DNA from: Monosporascus cannonballus
Lineage: Eukaryota; Ascomycota; Sordariomycetes; Xylariales
Reading direction: 5' to 3'
Length of the DNA stretch: 64,000 nt
NCBI GenBank assembly: GCA_004154925.1
Contig: QJNS01000001.1
Span: 248,001-312,000 of the forward strand
Shown: positions 48,927-61,506 of the stretch, one piece after another
Layout: each line of letters opens with the position of its first letter
Position numbering within the stretch: the stretch's first letter is position 1
Translations under genes and position numbers: made by a program
Notes under the pieces: generated by a model
What the model was told of the DNA's origin: nothing
Databases searched by the model: none
The model's input: only the letters and a program-made list of their open reading frames with translations

Positions 48927-49304
48927 TATTATAACCTAATATGCTTAGCACGACCAGAAACAATTAAGGAAATGGAAATATCCTGGATTACGTGATCATA
49001 AGGATCGCTAGGATCGCCAGCAAATCCAGCGAATTTGGATCGCTAGGATTGCCAGCGAGTCCAGCGAGTTTGGATCGTTATGATATTATGAACGGTATAT
49101 AAGATACGATCGTTACCATAATTTAGATAGCTTTAACTTGTAACATTTATCAATACCAATCGTTTGCAATACGTTTCGACGCCCTTGGTATTAAGAGACG
49201 TAACACGATTCCTGTATCTATTGCTCAGATTCCCACGATACTCCTGCCAATATAAACCCGTCGACTTAAGGTTTAATAGTTGGTTAAACCGCCTAGCCGT
49301 CATA
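48927..49304 (+). repeat. 3' LTR of element E (378 bp)
   Basis: It starts TATTATAACCTAATATGC and ends GCCGTCATA. It has one more 35-bp U3 unit than the 5' LTR (49010-49080). R/U5 is well preserved at the outer end. Confidence 0.92.
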
Positions 49305-49309
49305 TTTTT

Positions 49310-50047
49310 AATCGGCGGCCATTCTCCAATATTAGAATAATATCAAAAATATTAAAGTTTAAATAAATGTCTCGATAAAAGCTATATTAAGGATATTGTC
49401 ATACAAATACGGAAAATATTAGCGCCTAATTATATACGGGTTATAAAAATTAACTATAACCGACAAGTAATAAATTATAAGATAACAAAAATTATTGAGT
49501 ATTATAAAAAACCTAAAATATTAATAATAATATCTTAAAGGTAAGAAAAAAAATTTCCTAACGTTTACCGATTATATAATGCTAAAGGACATAATAAAGG
49601 CGCCGGCGCGTGATTTTAAAAGGAGATTAAATTAATACATTTATTATTTTACATAATTTGATTTTAAGATTTAATACCGACAGGACGTTATTAACCCGGC
49701 GAATAGGTTATTTATATGCCCGAATTACATATTAAAGAATATCGCGTATAGAAATGTAATCCTTACGTTATTTAAAATATTCGGATTTACGAATATTATG
49801 CCGGAAATCGTACGGAAAACGGTCGCAAATATATAACGCGATTTACAATATTATAAATGGCCAAAAGATCTTATAAAAGTAACGCAAAATTCGTTTGTTG
49901 CAAAATTCCTCAACAGCTTTCTGATGGCGGAAACTTAAATAATTATTATCCACGTAAAAAAAGCGGAATACCTTTGCTATACGATTATAGGAAACTTTCG
50001 AAAAAAAATAAAGAACCATATACCTGCTGAACTTATCGCTTGCGAAC
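49310..50047 (+). pseudogene. X2 RNase H and linker to integrase
   Basis: Joined to 42643, the frame reads SAAILQY...IKVxINVSIKAILRILS, the RNase H start (Asn for the catalytic Asp of TDAS). TFTDYIMLKDIIKAPARDF (~49561) and FDFKI-YR...INPANRL (~49660) are the gypsy RNase H end. The rest leads to the integrase zinc region resumed at 61507. X1 has lost this part. Confidence 0.75.
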
Positions 50048-50176
50048 TGTAAGATAATAGATAGCTGTGAGCTGGGATGAGGTGATCTCCGACCAGTCGT
50101 AAAGCAGATTCCAAGAAGTGAGTGTATTAGGTTACTTCCATCTGGCGTTTCCCATTAGCTGCCAGATGGTGGATTT

Positions 50177-50338
50177 TGTCAGCTAGCCAGGTGTGCTATA
50201 GCACATCAAATACGGAAAGGTCACTCTCTGATCGGAACATATATACTCCGTTGCTAAGCTACACAAAAGTGGTACGCGTTACGAGAACGCACGCAATTAG
50301 CTAAATATAACAACAATTAATATCCCCTATATTTAATA
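50177..50338 (+). repeat. 5' LTR of copia-2 (162 bp)
   Basis: It starts TGTCAGCTAGCCAGG; a different subfamily from copia-1 (CATCAAATACGG rather than CCCCATATACG). TATA-like ACATATATACTCC near 50239. Confidence 0.92.
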
Positions 50339-50439
50339 ATTAAGAATCCTATTGGTTTAATTCGCATATATATTTATTAATCAGCTATTACTAAGAGAAT
50401 ATAAGCTATATATTAATAGCAGTTATCAATACATTCCAA

Positions 50440-51966
50440 TATCAATAACGGCGACCGTACCGCCAACATCTTTAATTATTTACAATAGACCCAAGGATTA
50501 AAACCGTTTTAAGGGCGGATTCCAGTTTAAAAGGTACGCACTTTATATTTGGGACTTTATCGATTTTGATTAATTACTTCCGTAACCTGTTAAACCAATA
50601 AAACCCGACATAACCTCTTATTCCAAAAGGCACATTCGTTATATAGCGCAATTTAACACCCTATTATCGTCCGGAAAAACTACCGAAAAAATTAATCTTA
50701 CGAAATATCTAATAAATGCCCTTAAGATAACGACCGAAAGCAAACAAACTTATAATTAAGATTTTGCGGCATATATTTTCAAAAATCGAAAATACGACAT
50801 TTTCCGCAAAAATGTTAACGTTTTAATAAAATACGTTTTAGAGTTAATATATTTAACGATTAGGGAAACGAATTTTCTCCTTAAAAAAACGTACGGAAAT
50901 AATACGCCAAGCTGGCCGAATTAAGCAAAATATACGATAATGAGCTTCTATTTAACACTTAACGAAAATATCGCAAAACGTTAAAGCAAATTTCGAAATC
51001 TAGCACAAAATGAAAAAAATAAATGGTAAAATTACAAAAATTTATAGCTTTAAAATAACGACATAATATTTTAAAAACAAAAACAACGATTATATAAATT
51101 AACAACCTATTTATAACATTAATTCCTATAATTAGGATCTGGACCATTATTTTTCAGATCATAAAGAAAGCCGAGATCGATATTAATATAATTAACTTCT
51201 AAAAAATGGTAGCTAACCTTCTGGACCATTAAGGTATAACCTATCCCCTATTAATATCGCGAAATATTAAGGCAGCGTTTTTAACCTTTTATGAAATTCC
51301 GGTAGACCTATTTGTTCAGGATAATTCTAATTAGGAAAGAAATTAAGCTTACTAATCCTTAATTACAAAAAAGAATTCCGGTACGAAAATAAAAACGAGA
51401 TAATCGTAAAAATTCTTATTCGGACCGAAACGTTAGCAAAAGAAAACGTAACGAATTAAATACCTAAGGTACCCGTTACAAAACTTATTTAAACCCTTAT
51501 TACATATTACCTTAATATTTTTATGTATTTCTTAATAAGGCCTTAACGCGCTTCCGCTTTATTAACGAAATAATAAAACTAATTTATCAATAATTTACCT
51601 TTAATTAATCCTTAAAGAAAAAATCGAACGGCTATCAAGACGTATAGAAAAACTAATTACATTAAAAATTAGTGTAATTCCCAAAAAGAATAAAGCGAAT
51701 ATTAACGTATTTTCTGATTAGTTATACGCGCGGTACGATAAGCATTTCCTTTTACCCCTTAAGGAACTTTTCCATTCTGGACTTAAGATTAACAATATAT
51801 ATATTTACTGCGATTAATAAATTCCTTAACTATAAACTTATTATCCAAAGCAACGGGATATACGCAGGTAACAATTTCGTCTCGATTAATAATTACGAAA
51901 AAGTAAATATATTATTTCGAAGCCCTAACGGTATACAGGTATTACGTTTATACGATATAGCCTATT
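50440..51966 (+). pseudogene. copia-2 gag and protease
   Basis: The gag opening ITATVPPTSLIIYNRPKD matches copia-1. The region at 51770-51850 (SILDLRLTIYIFTAINKF-like) corresponds to the protease site. It continues to 51966 where F enters at CTATT/TTATT. Confidence 0.65.
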
Positions 51967-52387
51967 TGTTACGACCTGACAAGCCACGGCCTCCAGGAAC
52001 GGTCGTAACGGAAAAGGCCAAGAAAACTATGTGGATCAGGTCACGTAATAAATCACCAACTTATTAATGGTAAGCCAGTAAGCCGGATTACTAACTTACT
52101 GGTAGTAAGCCAATAAACCGGATTACTAACTTACTGGTAGTAAGCCAGTAAGCCGGATTACCAACTTATTAATAGTAATCCAGCTAAAAAAAAAGGATAT
52201 ATACGTTTATTAATTCCATAATTTAAATAACTTTAGTTTACAATATAATATCGTTACCTAAGACATTTTTGGTATTACGAAACGTAATACGTTATTATAT
52301 TTATTGCTTAAATTCCTACGATATTCCTATTAACATAAATTTATCGACTTAAGTTTTAATAATTAATTAAACCGTTTAACCGTTATA
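51967..52387 (+). repeat. 5' LTR of element F (421 bp)
   Basis: It starts TGTTACGACCTGACAAGCC. The 35-bp repeats at 52045-52185 are in four copies; a CACGTA box lies at 52042 and a TATA-like TATATA at 52198. The outer ~80 bases are G+C-rich; the inner end is strongly mutated. Confidence 0.93.
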
Positions 52388-52429
52388 CGTTACAAGTTTT
52401 TATTTAGTAATACCGTTAAACTTTAACTA

Positions 52430-53760
52430 ATACTTAATATTATTAAAATGTCGATTAGCATTTAAGAAACCCTTATTTAGCAACTTTAAACTCGAATTCG
52501 GAAATTAAAAAGAAAGGTTCGACAATTTAAAACTACACCACTTGCTTAACTTTTTTTTGCCCGTATAAAGCCAAAAAAACCAAAACCTTACGATAAAAAA
52601 AATAACTTTTAAATTTCTTTAATTTAAGTATAAGTTTATTTTTATTTTTTAAACCTTAATAACCTAACGGATATAGTTTTAACAATAAAAATATACTTAA
52701 TAAAAAATACAATTAATTAATTTAAGCCATTATAAGAAGTTTTCTGAAAATAAAAAAAATAAATAAGGAAAATTTTATTAACAAAATCTTTTTAACTTAT
52801 ACCAATTTCGAAAACAGAATACGTAATAATTTCGGCAATCCGGATAAAAAACGATTAACGGCTTAATAATTTTTATAATTCGGATAAAAAAAACTTACGT
52901 TTAAATACGATATAACCTTTAAAAGTTTTGCGGCTAAGGCGGGATAAGGAAATAACGAAACCGACGCTTTTATTAATATATTTTTTAAAGCGTTAAAAAA
53001 TAATATAAAAAATAAATTAAATAGAATTAAGCAACCAGTTACTTTAAATTAATATTTTATAAAAATAATTAAAATTAATAACCGATAAATTAAAAGATAA
53101 TAAGAAAAAGAATAATACGTTTTACGTTCGGAATATAATAAGTTTAACCAGGGGAAAAAACGAAATACACCTTTTACTTTTTACGGAACGGCGTTAAAAC
53201 CTATAGAATTTGGCGTTACCCATAAATAAGATTGGAACCAAATTAAACGTTTTAATTATAGCAAAATAGAATATAAAGTTTATAAATATAACAAACCTAA
53301 AAAATTACGACAAAATAATTAAACCCCTATACCGGAAAAAGAGTTTGAGAATAATTAAAAAAACGACAGCGAAATTATTAATATAATTTAAACCAAATAT
53401 ATAACAAGCTTCTAACCGAAGGTCTAATAAGGACCATTACGATAAACAATTTAACGAAAAATACAAAAAGCCAGAAAACTAATTTAATATATATCGCAAG
53501 CATAATAAAAAGCATTATAAAAATAATTACGCAAATATCAGAACTAAACAAAAAAAATTTATTCCGGAACTCTTAATTAATACAGCAAAATATATGCCAT
53601 ATACTGTTATTAACGAGAATATCCCGATTACGAAAAATGGAAATAATATACCCATATACGAATTACCCGCATATATTACGAAGGATTTAACTTTCCAAAC
53701 CGTACCGGGCATAATAAAAATAATAAATAATAATATTAATAATTTTAAACCATAACCCTA
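52430..53760 (+). pseudogene. F gag
   Basis: It is colinear with A gag: a PKKPKPYDKK-like block at ~52570 and a degraded knuckle R-F-N-Y-S-K-x-E-Y at ~53248. More stops than in A. Confidence 0.65.
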
Positions 53761-54289
53761 AAAAATATCCAACAGCTGGCCGAAATAAAGGGTTGGCCTA
53801 AAAAAAATAATACCTGCAAGAAAACCCTTTTTATTATTATAAATAATGTAATTATCAAACAAAGAAGGGGTTAATCTAGCGTACGGTAAAAAAACATTAT
53901 TAGAAAATTATTACAGATTTCCATTTTTAATTAATATTTATTACAAATCCTTACAAAAAAAAGTTATTAAAGAAAAAATACGATAATTTATAAAAAGTTT
54001 CTAAAATAACAGCCAAAATAATACATAATAAAATGTAATTGCAAACATAAGAAAATAATTTATTCGATAAAAAAATTGCAAAAAAATTAAAAATAATTAA
54101 TACGGCTCGAAAAACTAATATGCCGATAATAACAATAAATGTAATAACTTAATGCATTATATATAGAAATACAAACAAAGCTCGATAAATTCGAATAGGA
54201 ATTAAAAGAAAAAATTACTTATAAAAAAGCCATAAAATAACAAAACTTAAAGGAATTAAAAGAAATTCTTAAAAAAGGCGTTAAAAGTA

Positions 54290-54690
54290 ACGATAAAAAA
54301 CGTTAAAAACTTGATTACTTTAAATAAAGAAATCGAAACGCATTAATATATTGCAATAATAAATTACGGAACTTTAAATAAGAATTATATCGTACCGGAT
54401 ATAATTAATAAGTTTAAATTACCATAAAGATATAAGTTAAAACCTTATATAACGACAAATGCCGAAAGTTAAATATTCGCTTACGATAACGGAAAAGTTA
54501 TACGTAAAATTAATTACTTTAAAATTTTTATCCAAACATAATACCAAATAATTAATTTCAATATTATTTTATTCGGAAATTACGATATAATCTTAGGATT
54601 ACCATAAATACGCTAATACGGAATCTTAATTAATAACAAAATTAACCAAGTAAAATTCGCTTTATATTTTATCAGCAAATAAAAAAAGAT
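54290..54690 (+). pseudogene. F retropepsin domain
   Basis: It reads INYGTLNKNYIVPDII at about 54359; the catalytic Asp is Asn and Cys is Tyr. YKLKPYITTNAES and the flap follow. Confidence 0.65.
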
Positions 54691-55009
54691 TAAGATTTTA
54701 ATATGTAATCGATAATAGCGACAAATATAAGAATAAAAATACGACAAATATCTTATTACCCAAAGGAATAAAATATAAGAAAAAAACGGGTATAAAAAGA
54801 ATACGACGTATTATTGCTATTATCAAAGCAAAATTAAAGTAATTAAATAACCATTTAAAATAGCAAAAATAATAGCCCAAAAAATTAAAAATTTTAATTA
54901 ATATGTTATTATAATACCATATGTACGAATAGCTTTTTAAGAAGGAATTCGATAGGAAATTATTAAAATATAACGAATAAAATTATAAAATAATCTTTAA
55001 AAAAGGATT

Positions 55010-56370
55010 TTTAACAAAGTTTTACCCCATTTACAATTTTAATAAAAATAAATTATGTATTTTTAAAATATATTTAGAAATTCGGCTACCAAAAAAATAA
55101 ATTTGACTTTCGAAATTACTAATAGAATACCCGATATTCTTTATACTCAAAAAAATAAAAAATTACGACTTATAATTAATTAGCGATAATTAAACGATAT
55201 TTCTGTTAAAAATCGAATATTATTACCTTTGATTACGGAAATAAAAAACCGATTTTACGGAACCAAATAATTTATAATATTTAATCTTAAAAATGGATAT
55301 AACCTTATTAAAATGCAAAAAATATAAATAAAAAATACCTTTTAAAACGAAATATGGATTATTTAAATATTTAGTTACATTAATAGAATTTACGAACGTA
55401 TTAGCAACATTTTGACGAATAGTTAATTACGTATTACGAAAATATTTCGATATTTTCATTATATGTTATTTTAACGATATTCTTATTTTTTAAAAACAAA
55501 AAAATATACGCAAAATACGTTTATAAAATGTTTTAAGATTTATAAGATATAAGGTTATTTATTAATATAAAAAATCAGTTTTATATATAAAAAATAAGAT
55601 ATCTGGAATATGTGATTACCTTAAGATATATTAAGATAAACTTTACGAAACTCGCTATAATTATAAAATAATAAACGCTAACCATAATTAAAAATATATA
55701 GGTATTCCTTGGATTCGCCAATTACTGCCGGAAATTTATTCGAAACTTTAATAAAATAATTATATTTTGAACGAATTTTACGAAAAAAAAATTTAAATGG
55801 ACGCCAAATACGGAAAAAGCATTTTAAATTATTAAGGATATAATTACCAGCAAGCTCATATTAATTATGTACGATTTAAACCGTCTTATTAAATTAAAAA
55901 CCGATATTTCGGATTACGCGTTAAACGTAATAATTAAATAACGAAATAATTAAAGCAAATTATATCTTATTGCATTCTTTTCGTATAAAGTAAAAAAAAT
56001 GAAACTTAATTATAACATTTTAAATAAAAAATATATGGTTATTATTATAATATTTCGGGAATTTAAATATTTTCTAAAAGGAAATTTACACTAAATTAAG
56101 GTTTATAGGGATTACCAAAATCTTACCCGATTTATTACGACTAAAAAATTTATGAAATAATAATTAAAATACGTAAAAAAATTGGCAAATTTCGATTTTA
56201 TTATTATTTACAAAAAGAAATCAAAAAACGGCAAAATAAATATTTTAAGTAAGCAACCAAATTTCGAAAAAAGATTAATTAAAATTAGCCATATAATTTT
56301 TGATATTATTACGAAAATTTATTTACGTTTACGACAAATTGCGATAATTCGGGTAATACCTTGCGATATA
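55010..56370 (+). pseudogene. F reverse transcriptase and RNase H
   Basis: The polymerase box reads YFND at 55467-55478. RNase H starts near 55880 (ISDYALNVII) and its end is in the stop-free run 56182-56376, which begins ANFDFIIIYKKKSKNGKINI, the family's RNase H C-terminus. Confidence 0.77.
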
Positions 56371-56449
56371 TATTAGAAAATTTAATAACATAATAACGGT
56401 TTCACAAAAAACCGAAAAACGGATAAAATGCAAATTTTAAAAAAATATT

Positions 56450-57490
56450 AAAATATTTAGTACGAAAAATATATAAATATTAATTATATAAATATCCAAG
56501 GATGTATAAAGTCTTAAAACGATTTTAAAGTATATATTTTTTTTCCTAAAATAAAATTAATAATATAAAAAGTTATACAGTAATATAATATTTACGTCAG
56601 AATAGAAATTCGATAATATAAGCTATACGAAAAATTATAATTATTACTAATTATAAAATAATTATAATATTTAATTATATTTAATTTTATTATTAAATTT
56701 TTTATATTAAATAATCCCATTATAAGAATATATTATAACAGTTTTTTTGTAATTATCGATCGATTAACGAAATTTCCTTATTTTTTACTATATTATAAGG
56801 ATATAAACGACGAACAATTAATATATATTTTTTTCAAATATATTTTTAACATATACAAATTATTAATAAAAATTATATCAAATAAAAGATTAATATTTAT
56901 ATTTAAGTTTTGGCAAGGCCTTAAAATATAAATTAGCCTAAATTACAAATTATTTAATACGTTTAAATTATAAACAAATAAATAAATAAAATAAATAAAT
57001 TAAATTTAAAAATTTTACTTATAATATTACATTAATTATGAACAAAATAATTAAATTAAAAAATTATTAATTATACAACTAATTTATAATATTAATTATT
57101 ACGAAATTATTAAAATAATACTTAAGAAAACAAATTTTGATTTTATTTGAAAAGTTTATAGAAAAATATGCAATAACGGTCCAATTAATATTAAAATAAT
57201 CTTTATATTAAGATAATTACGATAACTTTATTAAGAAATAAAATTAAAATTAAAATTTATACGGAATTAAATAAATAAATATTATAATTAAAAAAAGTTA
57301 AAGAGATTAATTTTCCAAAAGGGAAAAATAATTTTTCTAATTACCCAAAAATATTTTAACAAAACGACCTAAAAAAACTCGATTTTAAATATATCGGTTT
57401 ATATAAAATCGCCAAAAAATTCTTAGAAAATAATTATTAATTAGAACTTTTACTAAAAATTAAACTTTATTTAATTTTTTGGGTTTTTTT
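56450..57490 (+). pseudogene. F integrase
   Basis: The core start YYNSFFVIIDRLTKFPYF is at ~56730, with INDEQLIYIFF and LIKIISNKR following (Asn for the second Asp). The C-terminal module lies near 57380. Confidence 0.75.
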
Positions 57491-57589
57491 ATTCGAATTA
57501 ACAGTAAATATAATTAAGGTACATATAATATAAAACGACGTAAAAATAAAAGACGAATAAGTATACAAAATAAAGAAAACTTTCGATAT

Positions 57590-57710
57590 ACGAAAATAAA
57601 ACGGATTTATCTAATATCTAATTAAGTGAAAAAAGTATTCAAATTTCGAAAATATCTGAAAACCCGTTACAAATCTTATTAGCACTTAATATTTATTAAA
57701 TAACTTTTAC
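57590..57710 (+). pseudogene. F chromodomain
   Basis: It matches YLIK...S.FENI.E by alignment to E; both Trp codons are mutated. Confidence 0.6.
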
Positions 57711-57892
57711 TAATAACGGCAGAACTACCCGAAATAATAATATCCCAATTTACGAGATTTATGGAAGGAAACCTTTAGTTTACCGCATTCTAATTTATAA
57801 TATCCACCTTTTTTAAAACCTAAACTTCGATTATAAATTCCGATTTTAATTACATAAAATTTTTAAAATTATCTAAGGATTAAAGGGTATAA

Positions 57893-58243
57893 TTAATAAA
57901 TTTCGTACCTTAAAATTAATAATATTAACGTTAATAACGTATGCAAAAAAATACGTAAAAACTTCGGATAAAGATTTTTCGGCCGTTAGCTTTTTTTTAA
58001 ATTTTCCGATTTTGCGATATAACGATTAATTATGGAAATAAGGATTCTGATTCCGTTATACGAACGACCTCGATGGATATATTCCTTATAACGAAAAATC
58101 CCATATATTATTTAGCAATTAAATTACCGAATAAAACAGAAAAAATAAGGTATCGTATTAGAATTTTCGAATTTAATTAAATTAACTAAAGCAAATCGTT
58201 ATTCGGATTTGTAAAAACGACGTTTAGATATACCAGAAGATAT
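57893..58243 (-). pseudogene. Antisense Cys-rich ORF of element F (117 codons)
   Basis: On the minus strand a frame of exactly 117 codons runs from an ATA at 58243 to TAA at 57893: ISSGISKRRFYKSE, then TIPYFFCFIR, FRYKEYIHRGRSYNG and a charged tail. RIP-type stops occur at five codons. It is the same subtype as B and the same length as the E ORF. Confidence 0.65.
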
Positions 58244-58315
58244 ATTAAAAGTATATGGAAAAGATTTACCAGAAAAAAAATTCTTAAGGATAAGATTTTG
58301 AAAAAGGGGAAATTA

Positions 58316-58736
58316 TATTACGACCTAATAAATTACGGCCTTTAAAAACGGTCGTAACGGAAAAAGCCAATAAAACTATATAAATTAGGTTACGTAATAA
58401 ATTACCAATTTACTGGTAGTAAGCTAATAAACCGGATTACCAACTTACTAATAATAAGCCAGTAAGCCGGATTACCAATTTACTAGTAGTAAGTTAATAA
58501 GCCGGATCACCAACTTACTGGTGGTAATCCAGCTAAAGGAAAAGAATATATACGTTTATTAATTCCATAATTTAGATAACTTTAGCTTGCAATATAATAT
58601 GGTTATCTAAGGCATCTTTGGCATTACGAAACGTAATACGTTACTATATTTATTCCTTAGATTTTTACGATACTTCTGCTAACATAAACCCGTCGACTTA
58701 AGGTTTAATAGTTGGTTAAACCGCTTAGCCGTCACA
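58316..58736 (+). repeat. 3' LTR of element F (421 bp)
   Basis: It starts TATTACGACCTAATAAATTACGG and ends GCCGTCACA, with four 35-bp units as in the 5' LTR. The outer U5 end is well preserved. Confidence 0.93.
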
Positions 58737-59900
58737 TTATTACAAGGATTTCGCGCACAATTTGATATTATTCCGATAACTCCGGAAAAAAAGATATTAA
58801 TAAAATAATAAAAAATTCAATAATTATTTTCGAAATAAATATAATCAAATTATTATTACGTGAATATATAAATTTAATTAATTTGTTTTCGAAGATATTG
58901 ATATAATAATATTTAATATAATATTTATAACTTATAAACGAAGCGTTACTTTAAGGACTGCGAAATTATTATGTATTAATAATAAGACCATCTGGTATTT
59001 AGGTTTAGGTTATCTAGGCCCTAAAATAATCGCTTAATTTCAGTTTTATTTAAAAAGGGTGGAATTAAAAGGCTTTATAGCGGTCGAATACCAGGCCTAC
59101 TGCAAAATAAAAGCTAAAAGGCAAATATATTACCTATCGAAAAAGGGAATTTTCCGATTAGCCTAAAAAATAGCCGTCGATTTTACGGATTTCGAGGAAA
59201 ACCCGGAAAAATATAAATACGTAATATTTGTTACCGATAAATACTTAAATCATATTTAGAATATTTATCTTAAAAACCGAAAACGAAATACCTTACTTAA
59301 TGCATTCCGATATTTTCTAAACGTTTTTAAAAATTAGAACAAAGTTTTTCCACAGGTAATCGAATGCAATAACGAAATTTTGAAAAATTATTTATTTCGA
59401 AATACGCCGTAATCGCCTTCCTTTAATATTAAATTAAAACTTTTAACACCTTATAACCAAGCCCAGAACGGGGGTACAAAACGTTTAAGGCATATAATTA
59501 AGGAAAAAACGACCGCAATACGAAATAACGTTAAATTACCTTTATTGCTAATCGTATACATTTTTAAAACAGTAATATACATATATAACCGCACCCTTAA
59601 ATACGGACTTTTTTAACAAAGCGCATACGAAGTTTATTATATTTACTTGGCATACAAAAACGGTATTGCAGTACTTAATTATAAGCTATAGCAAGCCTAC
59701 TTATAAGCTTACGGCTATATAACTTATACTATAACGAAAACCGTTATAAAGAAAAATTAAAAACTTTAAAAATTAAATTTAAAAGCTTAGATCGGCTACT
59801 CTGTCGGTTATCGATTAACGAATATTTACGAAATCTGGAACCCTTTAACGAATAAGGTTGTCGTTACTTAAAAAGTATAATTTAATAAAAACGAATTATA
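58737..59900 (+). pseudogene. copia-2 integrase
   Basis: It continues copia-2 after F: WYLGLGYLGPKIIA-like pre-integrase (~58993), then VDFTDFEENPEKYKYVIFVT (~59170) and later target blocks. NGEVQNV-like and FLTKRIRSLLYLLGIQKRYCST-like frames follow to ~59700. Confidence 0.72.
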
Positions 59901-60099
59901 ATGTATCCTTTGACAGATATTTATATCTGATTAGGCTGTAAGCCACCTAAATAATTAAATACAGAAAGAAAATAAAAACCTAAGCGGAATAATTTAGCTA
60001 TCGATTAAATCGAAAGTTTTGAAACAAAGTGGCATTAGCGTAAAAAGGGTACAAAATAAGCAAAAATAAGCCTATTTGCAAAGGATTAATTATCCTTAT

Positions 60100-61250
60100 T
60101 ATTCTTTTCGTTAAAGGCTTTTTTTTACGTTAATAATATTATTATTATGTACCGCGACAAAAGCCAATATTTTGTCAATTAGGCGATTTAACAAATTAAA
60201 AAACGGTATACTATATTAGAAGATAAAAGCTTTTAATGGTTTTTGGGCATCGAAATGATTAAAAACCGTATTAAAAAAAATGTAGCTATCCTAATCTGAC
60301 TTTTTTAACAAATTAATTAATTCTATCCTCAAAAAAGATTTGAATAACCTTTTAAATACGTTAATTATCACCGTTAAATTCTTTTCTAACCTTAATATAG
60401 CAAATTTAAATTTAGTTAATAAATATTAAAAGAAAATAGGTTCGATTTTATACGTAACGGTTAATACCCGACCCGATATATCCTTTACCGTATCCCGATT
60501 AATACGATTTAATTTAAAGCTTAATACCATATATTACGAAACGGCTATTCGAATCATATTATACCTGTTCGGAACCAAAATATGGGCTTTGCAGTTCGGG
60601 GGCGAAAATTCGATAAATATATAAAGTAACGTTTTTTTTACGGATAATATTATCGACCGAAAAAGTTTTTAAAGATATATTATAAAGGTATTTAAAAACA
60701 TAATCGGATAAAAAATAAATAAGCAAAATACAATAATTATTTTTATAACCGAAACGAAATTATTATTTTTTGCACAGGCCGCTAAAAACACCTTTTTTAT
60801 TTTTCGATTAATTATAAATTTAATAGTTAACTTAAAAACGAAACCGTTAAATATATGGTATAACAATTTTAAAACTTTACGGTTAATTTACGCATATATC
60901 GTCTTTTTCATAACGAAATTATAATATATTAATATATATAATTACTAGCTATAAAAATCAACAAAAAAGAACATAATTAAAATAAATTATATACTTACGG
61001 ATAATATACTAACAAATAAATTAACGAAAACCCCATTATAAAAAGCCTTTAAGTATTTCAGAAAGCGACTAAAATGAATAGATATTACGGAAGCCCTTAA
61101 ATAACGGAAAAATATTTTACGGGTGATTTTAAAAGAAGATTTAATTAATTAGGAGCACTTAACAGCCGGAAGAAAAGTAAAATAAATAGCTACAGCTTTA
61201 AAAATGATAAAGGGTAATAATTAACGCCCTAAATGCTTTAAGGCGTTAAA
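60100..61250 (+). pseudogene. copia-2 RT C-terminus and RNase H
   Basis: It resumes after the deletion at the polymerase box region (NIIIMYRDKSQYFVN, ~60130). Blocks FLGIEMIKNRIK, YVTVNTRPDI (~60455) and the RNase H end ...TDNILTNKLTKTPL-KAFKYFRKRLK (~60998) match copia-1. The reverse ORF at 60669-60866 is chance. Confidence 0.72.
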
Positions 61251-61256
61251 GAGGTA

Positions 61257-61418
61257 TGTCAACTAGCTAGGTGTGCTATAGCATACCAAATACGGAAAGG
61301 TCACCTTCTGATCGGAACATATATACTCCGTTGCTAAGTTACACAAAAGTGGTACGCGTTGCGAGAACGCACGCAATTAGCTGAATACAACAACAACTGA
61401 TATCCTCTATATCTGACA
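61257..61418 (+). repeat. 3' LTR of copia-2 (162 bp)
   Basis: It starts TGTCAACTAGCTAGG and ends ATATCTGACA; nearly identical to the 5' LTR. Confidence 0.93.
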
Positions 61419-61506
61419 GATTTATACTAGTAAGTGGGTCGGTGGCTGATCGGTAGCTGGTCGGCTACGAGCCTCATCCTTATAGGGGCTGTATTTTCAC
61501 ACGAAC

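Larger units (their letters stand above)
42649..49304 (+). mobile_element. Chromovirus E, full length, 6656 bp
   Basis: LTRs of 343 and 378 bp bracket the complete gene order. Flanks TGTTT (42644-42648) and TTTTT (49305-49309) differ by one base. Removing E and one flank restores the X2 pol frame into RNase H, which supports the junction. Linkers at 44360-44900 and 45300-45600 hold no recognised domain. Confidence 0.93.
51967..58736 (+). mobile_element. Chromovirus F, full length, 6770 bp
   Basis: Equal 421-bp LTRs and complete gene order; same U3 type as B. Flanks CTATT (51962-51966) and TTATT (58737-58741) differ by one C/T as expected from RIP. It sits in copia-2 just after the protease. 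Linkers at 53760-54290 and 54690-55010 show no recognised domain. Confidence 0.94.
50177..61418 (+). mobile_element. Ty1/copia element 2, with F nested and ~1 kb deleted
   Basis: LTRs of 162 bp (50177-50338, 61257-61418; TGTCAGCTAGCC...CTGACA). Exact TSD GATTT at 50172-50176 and 61419-61423. Without F it is 4.47 kb against 5.48 kb for copia-1. The shortage is one internal deletion near 60105 that removes the N-terminal part of RT. Confidence 0.94.
50048..61501 (-). repeat. Solo X LTR (reverse), split by copia-2
   Basis: 50048-50176 plus 61424-61501 equals 207 bp, from TGTAAGATAATAG to CTGTATTTTCACA. Exact TSD CGAAC at 50043-50047 and 61502-61506. It lies inside X2 pol in reverse orientation. 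Little RIP damage. Confidence 0.95.

Noticed and set aside
52045..52185. Regular ~35-bp repeats, possible CRISPR-like array
   Set aside because: They are contiguous tandem repeats within LTR U3, without unique spacers, in a eukaryotic-type element.
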